Positions 20,271 to 29,287 of a stretch of 64,000 bases of DNA are shown piece by piece. This DNA comes from Methyloversatilis sp. (GTDB lineage: Bacteria; Pseudomonadota; Gammaproteobacteria; Burkholderiales; Rhodocyclaceae), in assembly GCF_030698125.1 (NCBI RefSeq), contig NZ_JAUYNV010000008.1:62001-126000 (forward strand), in the 5' to 3' direction. Numbering within the stretch: the stretch's first letter is position 1; every line of letters begins with the position of its first letter. The notes below the pieces were generated by a model, which worked only from the letters and a program-made list of their open reading frames with translations, was not told the origin of the DNA and did not search any database. The translations under genes and the position numbers were made by a program.

Positions 20271-20651
20271 GTGACCGGATGGCTCTTCCTGCCGGGCGCC
20301 ATCGTTGCGGAAGTCATCGCGACAAGGGGCTGTCGTCCTTCGATTCGTGCCGTACGAATCGAAGGACGGCAGCCCCTGGCACTGAAGCAGGTGGCCGGCC
20401 TGTCACGTCCGCTGCCCCTGGTCGTGACCGTGGTTGGTTACGTCATCGCGTTTTCGCTGATGTCGCTGTCGCTCAAGACCATTCCGCTCGGCATCGCCTA
20501 CGCGGTGTGGTCGGGTGTGGGCATCGTCGCAATATCAATAATCGGCCTGATCGCATTCGGTCAGCGCCTCGACGCCGCCGCAGTGGCCGGCATTGCCCTT
20601 ATCGTGAGCGGGGTCGCCGTGATCCAGCTCTGTTCGAAGTCGCAGGCCTGA
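20271..20651 (+). CDS. Small multidrug resistance (SMR/EmrE-like) transporter with in-frame palindromic insertion in TM1
   Basis: 'GAIVAEVIAT..ALKQVAGL', 'IPLGIAYAVWSGVGIVAISIIG'; GTG start; 18 extra residues encoded by hairpin 20325-20378. Confidence 0.8.
   Translation: MTGWLFLPGAIVAEVIATRGCRPSIRAVRIEGRQPLALKQVAGLSRPLPLVVTVVGYVIAFSLMSLSLKTIPLGIAYAVWSGVGIVAISIIGLIAFGQRLDAAAVAGIALIVSGVAVIQLCSKSQA
20325..20377 (+). repeat. 24-bp-arm hairpin (one G-T pair, 5-nt loop) inside SMR gene
   Basis: aggggctgtcgtccttcgattcgt-gccgt-acgaatcgaaggacggcagcccct. Confidence 0.95.
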
Positions 20652-20772
20652 ACGCATCACCCCGGACATCACTTTCAAAAGGAGACCCCGACACCGCACA
20701 TCCAACGTTTCCACTCTGCTGCTGACGATTTCATCCCATCAAAAAATTGCACCCATAAAGGAGGAGAGCAAG

Positions 20773-21126
20773 ATGGATCAAGGCAAAAGCAAACACCCCG
20801 CAAACCCCGCGCTCGACCAACGCATCAGTCGCATGTTCGGTCGTGACCGGGCAACGGCGCTATGCGCGCTCGTCGGCCTCTGGCTGGCGCTGGGCTATGT
20901 GTACCTTGCGGTCCCGCACGGCTTTTTCGGCTCGCCCGTCGGCCTTGTGCTGACCGTGGCCGGTGTACTCGTGCTGCTGTTCAACACGGCGTCCGTCGTG
21001 GCGATGCTGCGTCATTACGACGAAGACCGCGCGCACATCTACGGCATCGACATCCACCACCTCGACGAACACCGCGCCCGTGCCCGCAAGGCCGCACTGC
21101 GCCCGGCTCACGTCGACATCGGCTGA
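20773..21126 (+). CDS. Small two-TM membrane protein of unknown function
   Basis: Two hydrophobic segments (ALCALVGLWLALGYVYLAV; GLVLTVAGVLVLLFNTASVVAML); strong RBS ggaggag. Confidence 0.7.
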   Translation: MDQGKSKHPANPALDQRISRMFGRDRATALCALVGLWLALGYVYLAVPHGFFGSPVGLVLTVAGVLVLLFNTASVVAMLRHYDEDRAHIYGIDIHHLDEHRARARKAALRPAHVDIG

Positions 21127-21137
21127 GGAGCGCACCC

Positions 21138-21539
21138 ATGTCCCGCACCATCTACAAACCGCCGGTACAGAAGGGCTTCGGCCAGTTCGTCGATGCGCTC
21201 GTCGTGCTGGCGCTGGTCTATCTGAGCCTGCTCGCGCCGCTGCTGCTCGGTGGTACCGCGGCCGAGTCCGATGCGCCGGCAGACAAGCCGGTCGCCACCT
21301 GGGAGGCCATGCAGCAGAACGAAACCATGGCCGCCCAGTGGCAGAAGCTCGGCTTCGATGCGGAGAAGGCCGAGCCCATCGTCAGCAAGAAGTTCAGCTA
21401 CGAGATCGAAGCCTGGTCGCTCGGCATCACGGTCGCCGTGATCGCCGCGTACTTCTTCTTCGTGCTCAAGGTGTCCGACCGCGAGTACCGCGAAGTCATC
21501 AACGAGCGCTTCGGCCCGCGCACCGGCAAGGAGGACTGA
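21138..21539 (+). CDS. Small two-TM membrane protein of unknown function
   Basis: MSRTIYKPPVQKGFGQFVDALVVLALVYLSLLAPLLLGG...SLGITVAVIAAYFFFVLKV; between two membrane-protein genes. Confidence 0.7.
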   Translation: MSRTIYKPPVQKGFGQFVDALVVLALVYLSLLAPLLLGGTAAESDAPADKPVATWEAMQQNETMAAQWQKLGFDAEKAEPIVSKKFSYEIEAWSLGITVAVIAAYFFFVLKVSDREYREVINERFGPRTGKED

Positions 21540-21542
21540 GTC

Positions 21543-21683
21543 ATGGATTTCTGGACCGCAATGGAATACGCAGCCTGGGGCATTTCGATCGTGCTGGTCG
21601 GCTGGATGCTGGTCGATGCACGTTTCGTCAGCACCACCTACGGCGAAGACTTCCTGCTCAGTTCGCGCGAAGGCGACGAGTAA
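21543..21683 (+). CDS. 46-aa single-TM small protein
   Basis: MDFWTAMEYAAWGISIVLVGWMLVDARFVSTTYGEDFLLSSREGDE; absent from supplied ORF track (too short); tight intergenic spacing. Confidence 0.65.
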   Translation: MDFWTAMEYAAWGISIVLVGWMLVDARFVSTTYGEDFLLSSREGDE

Positions 21684-21733
21684 CCGGTGGTTCGAACCAC
21701 GCACAACGGCGTGCGTGAACACGGGAGAACAAG

Positions 21734-23128
21734 ATGGGAACGACAACTGCAGCAGCAGGCAAGCAGGAGAAGATTTCGCTCCTGAAAGTGTTGGGCCCGG
21801 TGCACGTATGGGCACTGGGCGTGGGCATCGTGCTGGTCGGCGAGTACATGGGCTGGAACTTCTCGGTGGCGAAGGGCGGCGCCTATGGCGCGCTGATCGC
21901 CTGCTGGGTGATCGGCCTGCTCTATACCTGCGTGGCGATGATCGATTCGGAGGTGACGTCGACGGTGGCCGCTGCCGGCGGTCAGTACACGCAGGCCAAG
22001 CACATCATCGGGCCCTTGATGGCCTTCAACGTCGGTCTCTATCTGGTGATGGCGTACACCATGCTGGAGGCAGCCGACGCGCTGGTGGTCGGCGATCTGC
22101 TGAAGGCGGTGGCGGCGCAATACGGCGCCGAACTCGATCCACGGCCCTTCGTGGTGCTGACGATCGCCTTTCTGGCCTGGCTGAACTACCGCGGCGTATT
22201 CATGACGCTGACAGTGAATTTCGTCATCACCGCCTTCGCCGTGCTCGCCATCCTGGTGCTGTTTTTCAGCACCACCGGCATCGCCGGCGGCGAAAGCGTG
22301 CTGCGGCACAGCGAACTGCTGACCGACCTGCCGTATGGCTGGATCGGCGTGCTCGCTTCGCTGCAGTTCGGCATGTGGTACTACCTCGGCATCGAAGGCA
22401 CCTGCCAGGCGGCGGAAGAAGTGCGCTCGGCCGGCCGCTCGATTCCGCTCGGCACCATGGGCGGCATGATGACGCTGCTGATCGCCGCGTCGCTCACCTG
22501 GTACATCTGCACCGGCCTCATTCCGTGGGAATACCTGGGCCAGGCGACGACGCCCCTGTATGACGCCGCGCGGCTGACCGGCAGTGTCGAACTGGAGGTG
22601 ATCCTGTTCATCGGCACCATGTTCGCGGCGATCGCTTCGGCCAACGGCTGCATCAACGACTCGTCGCGTGCCTGGTTCTCGATGTCGCGCGACCGCTACA
22701 TGCCGCACTGGTTCGGCGCCGTGCATCCGCGCTATCGCACGCCCTACCGTGCCATCCTGTTCCTGATCCCGATCGCGGTGTCGTTCGCCTTCACCGGGCT
22801 GCTCGACCAGGTGATCACCTTCTCCATCCTGTCGGGCCTGCTGGGTTACACCTTCATGTCCTTCAATATCGTGCGCTTCCGCCGGCTGTGGCCGCTCGGG
22901 TCGATCGAGCGCGGCTACGTGCATCCGTTTCATCCGGTGCCCGCCATCGTGCTCGGCCTGCTGTGCGGCGCGACCTACTTCGCGACCTATCTGGGCTACG
23001 GCACGTCATTGCTGTCGATCATGGCCTTCTACATCCTGGTGTCGATCTGGTTCGTCGTGCGTCGCTATCCGTACGTGAAGCGCGGCGAGCAATTCACGAT
23101 GCCCTGGCCGCGACCGAAGGGTTACTGA
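21734..23128 (+). CDS. APC-superfamily amino acid/amine permease (ethanolamine-permease-like)
   Basis: ~12 TM protein, 'EYMGWNFSVAKGGAYGALIACWVIGLLYTC', 'YLGIEGTCQAAEEVRSAGRSIPLGT'. Confidence 0.8.
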   Translation: MGTTTAAAGKQEKISLLKVLGPVHVWALGVGIVLVGEYMGWNFSVAKGGAYGALIACWVIGLLYTCVAMIDSEVTSTVAAAGGQYTQAKHIIGPLMAFNVGLYLVMAYTMLEAADALVVGDLLKAVAAQYGAELDPRPFVVLTIAFLAWLNYRGVFMTLTVNFVITAFAVLAILVLFFSTTGIAGGESVLRHSELLTDLPYGWIGVLASLQFGMWYYLGIEGTCQAAEEVRSAGRSIPLGTMGGMMTLLIAASLTWYICTGLIPWEYLGQATTPLYDAARLTGSVELEVILFIGTMFAAIASANGCINDSSRAWFSMSRDRYMPHWFGAVHPRYRTPYRAILFLIPIAVSFAFTGLLDQVITFSILSGLLGYTFMSFNIVRFRRLWPLGSIERGYVHPFHPVPAIVLGLLCGATYFATYLGYGTSLLSIMAFYILVSIWFVVRRYPYVKRGEQFTMPWPRPKGY

Positions 23129-23805
23129 TGACCATCGCGACCATCGCGGCGCTGTTGCTCGCCAGCGCGTGCTTCGCGTGGTGGCACCGGCGCGTGCAGC
23201 GACGATTCGGCGACGAGCGGGCCGCGGTGTATGCGCAGTGCACCGGCCTGTTCGACGCGGTCGACGTGGCCGCTTCGGGTGCGGACTATCCGCGCCTGAG
23301 CGGCCGCTACGGCGGGGCGCAGTTCGAGTTGCAGGCCCTGCTCGATCACGTCGGCTACCGCAAGGTGCCGTCGCTGTGGCTGTCCGTCACGCTGCGCACG
23401 CCGTTGCCGGTGGGCGGCAGCTTCGACCTGTTGATGCGACCGCAGAACATCGAGTTCTGGTCCGCATCGGACAGCATGGACGAGCGCATCGACCTGCCCG
23501 CCGACTGGCCGGTGCACCAGATATCCAAGGTGAGCCCGGCCGGCTGGCGACCGCCGCTGAATACGCTGCGCGAGGCAGCCGGCAGCCTGATCGAAGAGCC
23601 GTCGTTCAAGGAACTGCTGGTGAGCCCGCGCGGCGTGCGCATCGTGTTCCGCGTCGGCGGCGTGCAGCGCGCGCACTACCTGGTGCTGCGTTCGCTGCTG
23701 CCGGACGAGACGCGCGTCGAACCCGAACTGCTGCAACCTCTGCTCGATGCGGCGCTGCGCATCGCCGCGTCGCTCAAGATCACGAGAATGGAGAAAGCCG
23801 CATGA
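23128..23805 (+). CDS. Hypothetical membrane-anchored protein
   Basis: TGATG overlap with permease; N-terminal TM helix. Confidence 0.6.
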   Translation: MTIATIAALLLASACFAWWHRRVQRRFGDERAAVYAQCTGLFDAVDVAASGADYPRLSGRYGGAQFELQALLDHVGYRKVPSLWLSVTLRTPLPVGGSFDLLMRPQNIEFWSASDSMDERIDLPADWPVHQISKVSPAGWRPPLNTLREAAGSLIEEPSFKELLVSPRGVRIVFRVGGVQRAHYLVLRSLLPDETRVEPELLQPLLDAALRIAASLKITRMEKAA

Positions 23806-24119
23806 CATCCGACATCGCATCGGCCGCCGCAGTGGCAACACCTCGTCCACCGCATCCGCTGTTCGTGCTGGCTGCGGCCGCGCTGCTGCCCGGCATGGGC
23901 CAGGTGCTCAACGGCATGCAGGTACGCGCATGGATCATGCTGTTCTTCGCGCTCAGCCTCGGCGTCGTGAGCTGGCACATGACGACGCCCGAACACTCCT
24001 TCGTCGGCCGCCACGCTGGCGGCTTCTTCGTCTACGCCGTCATGGTGATGGACGCCTATGTGTGGGCACGCTACCGGCACACGCTGGCGCGGGTTAGGGC
24101 GGGGGCAGGCGTGGCCTGA
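23802..24119 (+). CDS. Hypothetical small membrane protein
   Basis: 'ALLPGMGQVLNGMQVRAWIMLFFALSLGVVSWHM', 4-nt overlap with preceding gene. Confidence 0.6.
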   Translation: MTSDIASAAAVATPRPPHPLFVLAAAALLPGMGQVLNGMQVRAWIMLFFALSLGVVSWHMTTPEHSFVGRHAGGFFVYAVMVMDAYVWARYRHTLARVRAGAGVA

Positions 24120-24314
24120 ACGCCGCCGTCCGACGCCCCGTCGACCAGATGTGGCGTGCCGGCTGGCATGAACACGCGATCTCCTTCTTTCGGTTGCACC
24201 AGTTGGTCATCCACCGCCATGTTTGCTTCGGCCGTTGCACCCGCAGCACCGACTTGTCCTCTGTGAGGGTGGTCGTTCATCCTGGCGATTACAGCGTTTC
24301 TTCGGTTCCGTGTA

Positions 24315-24713
24315 TCAGTTGCTTCGTCTGCGCACGTATTCGCGCAACCGCTGATAGCGCGTGTCTTGTTCAAGCTCGGAAGCCGCACGCACGATTTCAT
24401 CCAGGCGTTGCGCTAATTCGCGGGGTAACCCGTGTGCGTCGGTCATTACGGCATTCAGCAGAAGTAGTGCGTCCGCTGCGAAGCGCTGACACAAGCCCGA
24501 TTGGTGCAGCCGACGTACTATGTCACCCGGATGTTCAAGCGGTTGCAGCCAGTCTTTCACTGCAGCCAACGCAACGGGGAACTCAGATCGGGCTGCAGTC
24601 GCCAACCTGGGGAATGAATTAGCGATTCGAGGCGTGGCGAGGATGCGGGACTTTGGCCAGACGTGTTGCCAGAACGGCTGAACACGGTTCTTCCAATGGT
24701 ATCGATTCCGCCT
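24315..24713 (-). pseudogene. C-terminal remnant of a larger protein, 5' part missing
   Basis: Frame reads RNRYHWKNRVQPFWQHVWPKSRILATPRIANSFPRLATAARSEFPVALAAVKDWLQPLEHPGDIVRRLHQSGLCQRF...; preceded directly by in-frame TGA at the yhcG stop, no plausible start for the full domain. Confidence 0.55.
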
Positions 24714-25877
24714 TCATTCGCCGTCCTCCGCGGTACCGCGCCGCGCGATCTGTCGCGCTTCCAGTTCACGCCTCGTTTTCTCCAGTTCGGCCTGCAGCAG
24801 TTCAACGTCCGGCAGCACGGTCTGGTATTCGGCGGCCATGATCTTGTTCGGCAGGCCGTCCAGTGCGTAGCGGGCCAGGGCGGATCCGGCCCGTGCGCAA
24901 AGAATCAGGCCGACCGGCGGGTTTTCGTCGGGTAGCGTCCAGTGCTCGCGGGCGTAGTTGCAATACATGTGCATCTGGCCCACGTCGGCATGGGTGAGCG
25001 CGGTCAGTTTCAGGTCGATGATGACCAGACAGCGCAGGCGACGATGAAAGAACAGCAAGTCAACGCGAAACCAGCTTTCGTCGATGCGCAGCCGTCTCTG
25101 GCGGCCGACGAAGGTGAAGTCGCTGCCCAGTTCGAGCAGGAAATCTTCAAGGCGGTGGATCAGCGCGTCTTCGAGATCCGATTCAGAGTACTCGTCCTTG
25201 AGGTCAAGAAACTCGAGAACGTAGGGATCCTTGATGGCGTCGTCTGCCGTGACGAGCTCGCCGGGTTGGGGCTGGCCGCCTTTTTCCAGCATGTCCCGCT
25301 TGTTCTTCGACAGCAGCGCCCGCGTGTAGAACTGGCTGCCGATCTGGCGATCGAGCTGGCGCACGCTCCATCCGCCGCGCAGTGCTTCGGCTTCGTAGAA
25401 CGCGCGCTCCTCGGCGGACCGGGTGCGGCGCATCAGGTGGATGTAATGCGTCCAGGACAGAGGAAACACCTGGGCCAACTGGTGCAGATCGAAATTCCGA
25501 ATCGACGGTTCGGAATTCGGCGGCTGCGCGCCAGGGGGCAATTTCCGAATCAGTGATTCGGAAATGTTTTCGGGCGGATAGGTCTTGTAGAAAAGGCGCA
25601 TGGATTCGAGCGAGTCCACCCCGAAGCCGCGCCCGAAGCGGGCCGACAGGTCGGCGGACAGGCGCTTCAAGAGTGCTTGCCCGTACTCTGCCCGGTCTTT
25701 GCCACCCTGTTCGAACTCGACGATGCGTCGGCCGATTTCCCAGTAAGAGGCCGTCATCAGTGCATTGACGCTGCGCGCGGCGGCCCGCCGGGCGGCCTCC
25801 AGCAGCGCGACGATGTCCGCGTGTACAGCCGTGTAGTCGAGTTTCGGGGGTGAAGAGGGAGGGGTTGGACGTGTCAT
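24714..25877 (-). CDS. YhcG/DUF1016-family PDDEXK nuclease
   Basis: 'ASYWEIGRRIVEFEQGGKDRAEYGQALLKRLSADLSARFGRGF', 'HRRLRCLVIIDLKLTALTHADVGQMHMYCNYAREHWTLPDENPPVGLILCA'. Confidence 0.88.
   Translation of the reverse strand: MTRPTPPSSPPKLDYTAVHADIVALLEAARRAAARSVNALMTASYWEIGRRIVEFEQGGKDRAEYGQALLKRLSADLSARFGRGFGVDSLESMRLFYKTYPPENISESLIRKLPPGAQPPNSEPSIRNFDLHQLAQVFPLSWTHYIHLMRRTRSAEERAFYEAEALRGGWSVRQLDRQIGSQFYTRALLSKNKRDMLEKGGQPQPGELVTADDAIKDPYVLEFLDLKDEYSESDLEDALIHRLEDFLLELGSDFTFVGRQRRLRIDESWFRVDLLFFHRRLRCLVIIDLKLTALTHADVGQMHMYCNYAREHWTLPDENPPVGLILCARAGSALARYALDGLPNKIMAAEYQTVLPDVELLQAELEKTRRELEARQIARRGTAEDGE
25493..25565 (-). repeat. Two palindromes in the coding region of the YhcG variable linker
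   Basis: aattccgaa-tcgacgg-ttcggaatt (25493-25517) and atttccgaatc-agt-gattcggaaat (25541-25565). Confidence 0.9.
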
Positions 25878-26146
25878 GCCCGTCCCTCCGCAGCCAGGGT
25901 GTCGATCCCGTTCGTCAGACTTTTCTCTTTGGCTTCGTGACTGCGCATCGCAACATTCCAGCCCGCCATCATTAACCGGAACGGCGGCTTCTTCAGTGCC
26001 CACGCGTCCGCTTCAAGCCTGTTCTTGATGTTTGCCTGGCGCGGCCGACGCGCGACGAGAACGTTCTCCGTGTTGCTGTGGCCATCGGCGAGCAGGCCGG
26101 GAATCTCGCGCCCAGCCTCGGCGTCGACAGCGGCACATGACGACAT
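25874..26146 (-). CDS. Small hypothetical ORF translationally coupled (ATGA) to yhcG
   Basis: 90 aa; stop TGA overlaps the yhcG ATG. Confidence 0.35.
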   Translation of the reverse strand: MSSCAAVDAEAGREIPGLLADGHSNTENVLVARRPRQANIKNRLEADAWALKKPPFRLMMAGWNVAMRSHEAKEKSLTNGIDTLAAEGRA

Positions 26147-26185
26147 CCGAGTGTTCCTTCGTCCGGTGTCAAGCCAGCGGCCGTT

Positions 26186-27265
26186 CTATTGATCCGCCAG
26201 CCCGGGGAACAGCCAGTCGCCGCCGCCCGACGACCAGGGCTGGACATGTACCCGCGGCGGGCGCTTCAGCGTGGACGATGGTGACTCGCCGAACAGCGCC
26301 TTGTAGTAGGACGAGAACATGCCCATATGCCAGAAGCCCCACTTGCAGGCGGCACTGCCGACCGACATGGTCGGGCCGCCGTGCAGCAGGTCCTTGCGCA
26401 CGCCGTGCAGGCGCACGTAGCGCAGGAAGGTGACCGGGCTGATGCCCAGCACGTTGATGAATGCGTGGTGCAGGCCGCGCCGGCTCATCTTCAGGTGTGC
26501 GCTCAGATCGCTGACCGAAGGCGGCGCGTCGCGGTTGGCGAGTATGTACTGGCGTGCGCGTTCGACGATGGCGCGGTGAATGGCGTGGCCGCCGCGGCTG
26601 CGTTCGGCTTTATCGGAGATCGACAGCAGCGCCGTGAGCGATGCGTTGATGATGGATTCCGACACCGCCTGGCATGAGGCGGCGTGCCGCAGAACCTCGG
26701 GCGTCGCCTGCACGCAACACATGACCTCGTGCAGCACCTGCCGGTAACGCATTGCTGCGCCCGAGTGCAGGGTCTGCATCTGCGTTCGCGCCAGCACGCT
26801 CGCCACTTCACTGGCCACCTCGCGCCCCAGCACCGATTCGGCGTAGGTCTCCAGGGTATCGGCGTCGATCACGGCAACGAAGATGTCGGACATCCTGGGC
26901 GTACGGAAGTGAAGTTCCTCGCCCGGCAGCAGTGTCAGCAGGCTGTCGCGCTGGACTTCCTGCGCCTGCCAGTAACCTTCCGGATGCACGTTCATCGGCA
27001 CGCCGACGGTGTAGGACGACGGACGCGGATGGCCCTTCTCGTCGATCACCTGGTCCATCGATTCGCGGAACAGTTGCACCGGGCCGGTCGTCATTTCGAC
27101 GATACGACCGCGAAACTCGCCGCTGGTCAGCTGCATGTACTCCTGTGACCACTGCGGCAGGCTGTCCGCGTGCTGGCAAGGGTCCTCGGTGACGAAACAG
27201 CACAACTGGGGCACGACTGGCTGCCCATGCGATAGCGTCTCGCCGGTGGATTCAACGGTATTCAC
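26186..27265 (-). CDS. qhpR: AraC-family transcriptional regulator, QhpR-like
   Basis: C-terminal double HTH 'PSVSDLSAHLKMSRRGLHHAFINVLGISPVTFLRYVRLHGVRKDL'; divergent from qhpA; GTG start. Confidence 0.7.
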   Translation of the reverse strand: MNTVESTGETLSHGQPVVPQLCCFVTEDPCQHADSLPQWSQEYMQLTSGEFRGRIVEMTTGPVQLFRESMDQVIDEKGHPRPSSYTVGVPMNVHPEGYWQAQEVQRDSLLTLLPGEELHFRTPRMSDIFVAVIDADTLETYAESVLGREVASEVASVLARTQMQTLHSGAAMRYRQVLHEVMCCVQATPEVLRHAASCQAVSESIINASLTALLSISDKAERSRGGHAIHRAIVERARQYILANRDAPPSVSDLSAHLKMSRRGLHHAFINVLGISPVTFLRYVRLHGVRKDLLHGGPTMSVGSAACKWGFWHMGMFSSYYKALFGESPSSTLKRPPRVHVQPWSSGGGDWLFPGLADQ

Positions 27266-27646
27266 GCTCACTCCCTTCGCCGCTCGTGACCGGCGCAACC
27301 CCTGCTGCGTGGCAGTACGGATGACGCTTCGTGAAGATGGCGGCGTTCGTTGTATCGGCGGGCCTGCGAACGTCTGCACCGGTTGCTGGCCGGCGCGTCC
27401 GGAACCCTCTGAAACCGATGGTAGGCCCGGCGCCCGGGCTCGGCAATACGCGGCCCGACATCATCCGGACGAACGGGCCGATTCTTGATATTGCGGACGG
27501 AACCTCTGGCCGGTTCGCGATAACGCCCGTGCCCACCCCACTCCTATAGTCGATCAACGGCCGGCGGGCTCCGCCAACGCCGTGATCAACAGACGCCGCG
27601 CAGTCAGCGAGCGGCCTTCATCGCCCAACAACTCAAGAGGTACTCG

Positions 27647-29260
27647 ATGCACAGAACAGTACTCAGCAGGACGTCGCCGCGTGCGCTTGCGCTCGCTGCC
27701 GGCCTGGTCACCCAGCTCTACGTCGGGGGCGCCCATGCGGTCGCTCCGGCGCGCGAGGCACTGGTCAACACCAAGTGCGCATCCTGTCACACCGCCAAGG
27801 GGGACGGCAGGTGGGACCGCATCAGTGAAAGCCGTCGCACACCGGAAGGTTGGGATATGACGGTCGCGCGCATGGGCTTCGCTCACGGCGTGAAGATGAC
27901 GCATGACGAGCGCAGCGCCATCGTCAAATACCTCTCGGATGCCTACGGGTTGTCGCCGGACGAATCGGCGGCGCACCGCTACATCGTTGACCGTACGCCC
28001 AGCGTGGTCGAGCACCCGGAGAACAAGCTGATCGGCGACACCTGCGCGCGCTGCCACTCCTACGGGCGCATCGCGGTACAGCGCCGCACCGAGGCGGACT
28101 GGCGCAAGCTGGTGCACTTCCACGTCGGCCAGTTTCCGGCCATCGAAATCCAGGCCGGCGGCCGCGATCGAAACTGGTTCGACATCGCCGTCGGCGACGC
28201 CTCGGTCGAGCTGGGCAAGGTGTATGGCTTCGAGTCCGACAGCTGGAACAAGTGGAAGGCGCAGAAGCCGGCCGACGCGAGCGGCAACTGGCGCCTGGTC
28301 GGCCACAAGCCGGGCGCCGGCGCCTACGAAGGCACGGCCACCGTAACGCGCACCGGCAACGACGCCTATTCGGTCAGCATGACCGTGCGCTACGAGAACG
28401 GCACGAGCGAACAGCTGACCGGATCGGCCCTCGTCTACACCGGTCACGAATGGCGCGCGACGCTGAAAAGCGGCGAACGCGAAATCAACCAGGTCATGAC
28501 GCTGGCCGACGGCGGCCGTGCGCTGTCCGGTCGCTGGTTCGAGTCGGGTTACGACGCGATAGGCGGGGTGCTGCGTGCAGTCCGTGCGGACGGTGCACAG
28601 CCCGCCGTGCTGTCGGTGCAGCCGGCCGCGCTGAAGGCGGGTACTCGCAGTCGCCTGGTCATCAACGGCGTCGGTCTCGACGGCGACGTGAGTCTGGGCA
28701 GTGGCGTGAAGGTGCTGTCGGTGGCCGAGCGCAGCCTTGATCGCGTAGTGGTCGAGGTCGAGTCGGCGAAGGACGCGGTCAGCGGCCCGCGCGAAGTGAA
28801 GGTTGGCGACGCACGCAGCGGCGAAGCGCTCAAGGTCTATCAGCGCATCGACTACGTGAAGATCACGCCCGACCATCCGATGGCCCGTGTCGGCGGCAAC
28901 GGCGGCTCGATGAACAAGGTGCCGGCCCAGCTGGAGGCGCTGGCCTACACCGTAGGGCCTGACGGGAAGCAGGGCACTGCCGACGATCTGTTGCTCGGTG
29001 CCATGCCCGCAGCCTGGTCCTTCGACAACCTGAACAAGGTTGCCGCCGAGATGAAGGACGCCAGATTCGCTGGCCGCATCGACCAGAACGGCCTGTTCAT
29101 GACCAACGATGCGGGTCCCAACCCGCAGCGCAAGTACCGCACCAACAACGCGGGCGAGCTGAAGGTGACCGCAGCGGTCAAGGACGGCACCCGCACGGTC
29201 AAGGCCACTGCGCCGCTGATCGTGACGGTGCAGCGCTTCAATGATCCCCCGATCCGCTGA
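27647..29260 (+). CDS. qhpA: Quinohemoprotein amine dehydrogenase alpha subunit (di-heme)
   Basis: Signal peptide; two heme motifs 'KCASCHTAKGDG' and 'CARCHSYGRIAVQRRTEADW'; operon context. Confidence 0.9.
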   Translation: MHRTVLSRTSPRALALAAGLVTQLYVGGAHAVAPAREALVNTKCASCHTAKGDGRWDRISESRRTPEGWDMTVARMGFAHGVKMTHDERSAIVKYLSDAYGLSPDESAAHRYIVDRTPSVVEHPENKLIGDTCARCHSYGRIAVQRRTEADWRKLVHFHVGQFPAIEIQAGGRDRNWFDIAVGDASVELGKVYGFESDSWNKWKAQKPADASGNWRLVGHKPGAGAYEGTATVTRTGNDAYSVSMTVRYENGTSEQLTGSALVYTGHEWRATLKSGEREINQVMTLADGGRALSGRWFESGYDAIGGVLRAVRADGAQPAVLSVQPAALKAGTRSRLVINGVGLDGDVSLGSGVKVLSVAERSLDRVVVEVESAKDAVSGPREVKVGDARSGEALKVYQRIDYVKITPDHPMARVGGNGGSMNKVPAQLEALAYTVGPDGKQGTADDLLLGAMPAAWSFDNLNKVAAEMKDARFAGRIDQNGLFMTNDAGPNPQRKYRTNNAGELKVTAAVKDGTRTVKATAPLIVTVQRFNDPPIR

Positions 29261-29287
29261 GTGCGGGCCATCACCGGAAAAGCCATC

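Noticed and set aside
18707-20317. 536-aa minus-strand ORF over mgsC
   Set aside because: Antisense shadow; mgsC has clear glutamate-synthase motifs.
24071-24400. Minus-strand ORF with 'KEGDRVFMPAGTPHLVDG' cupin-like string
   Set aside because: Short, overlaps the remnant and the upstream gene end, rest of translation not protein-like; not enough to call a gene.
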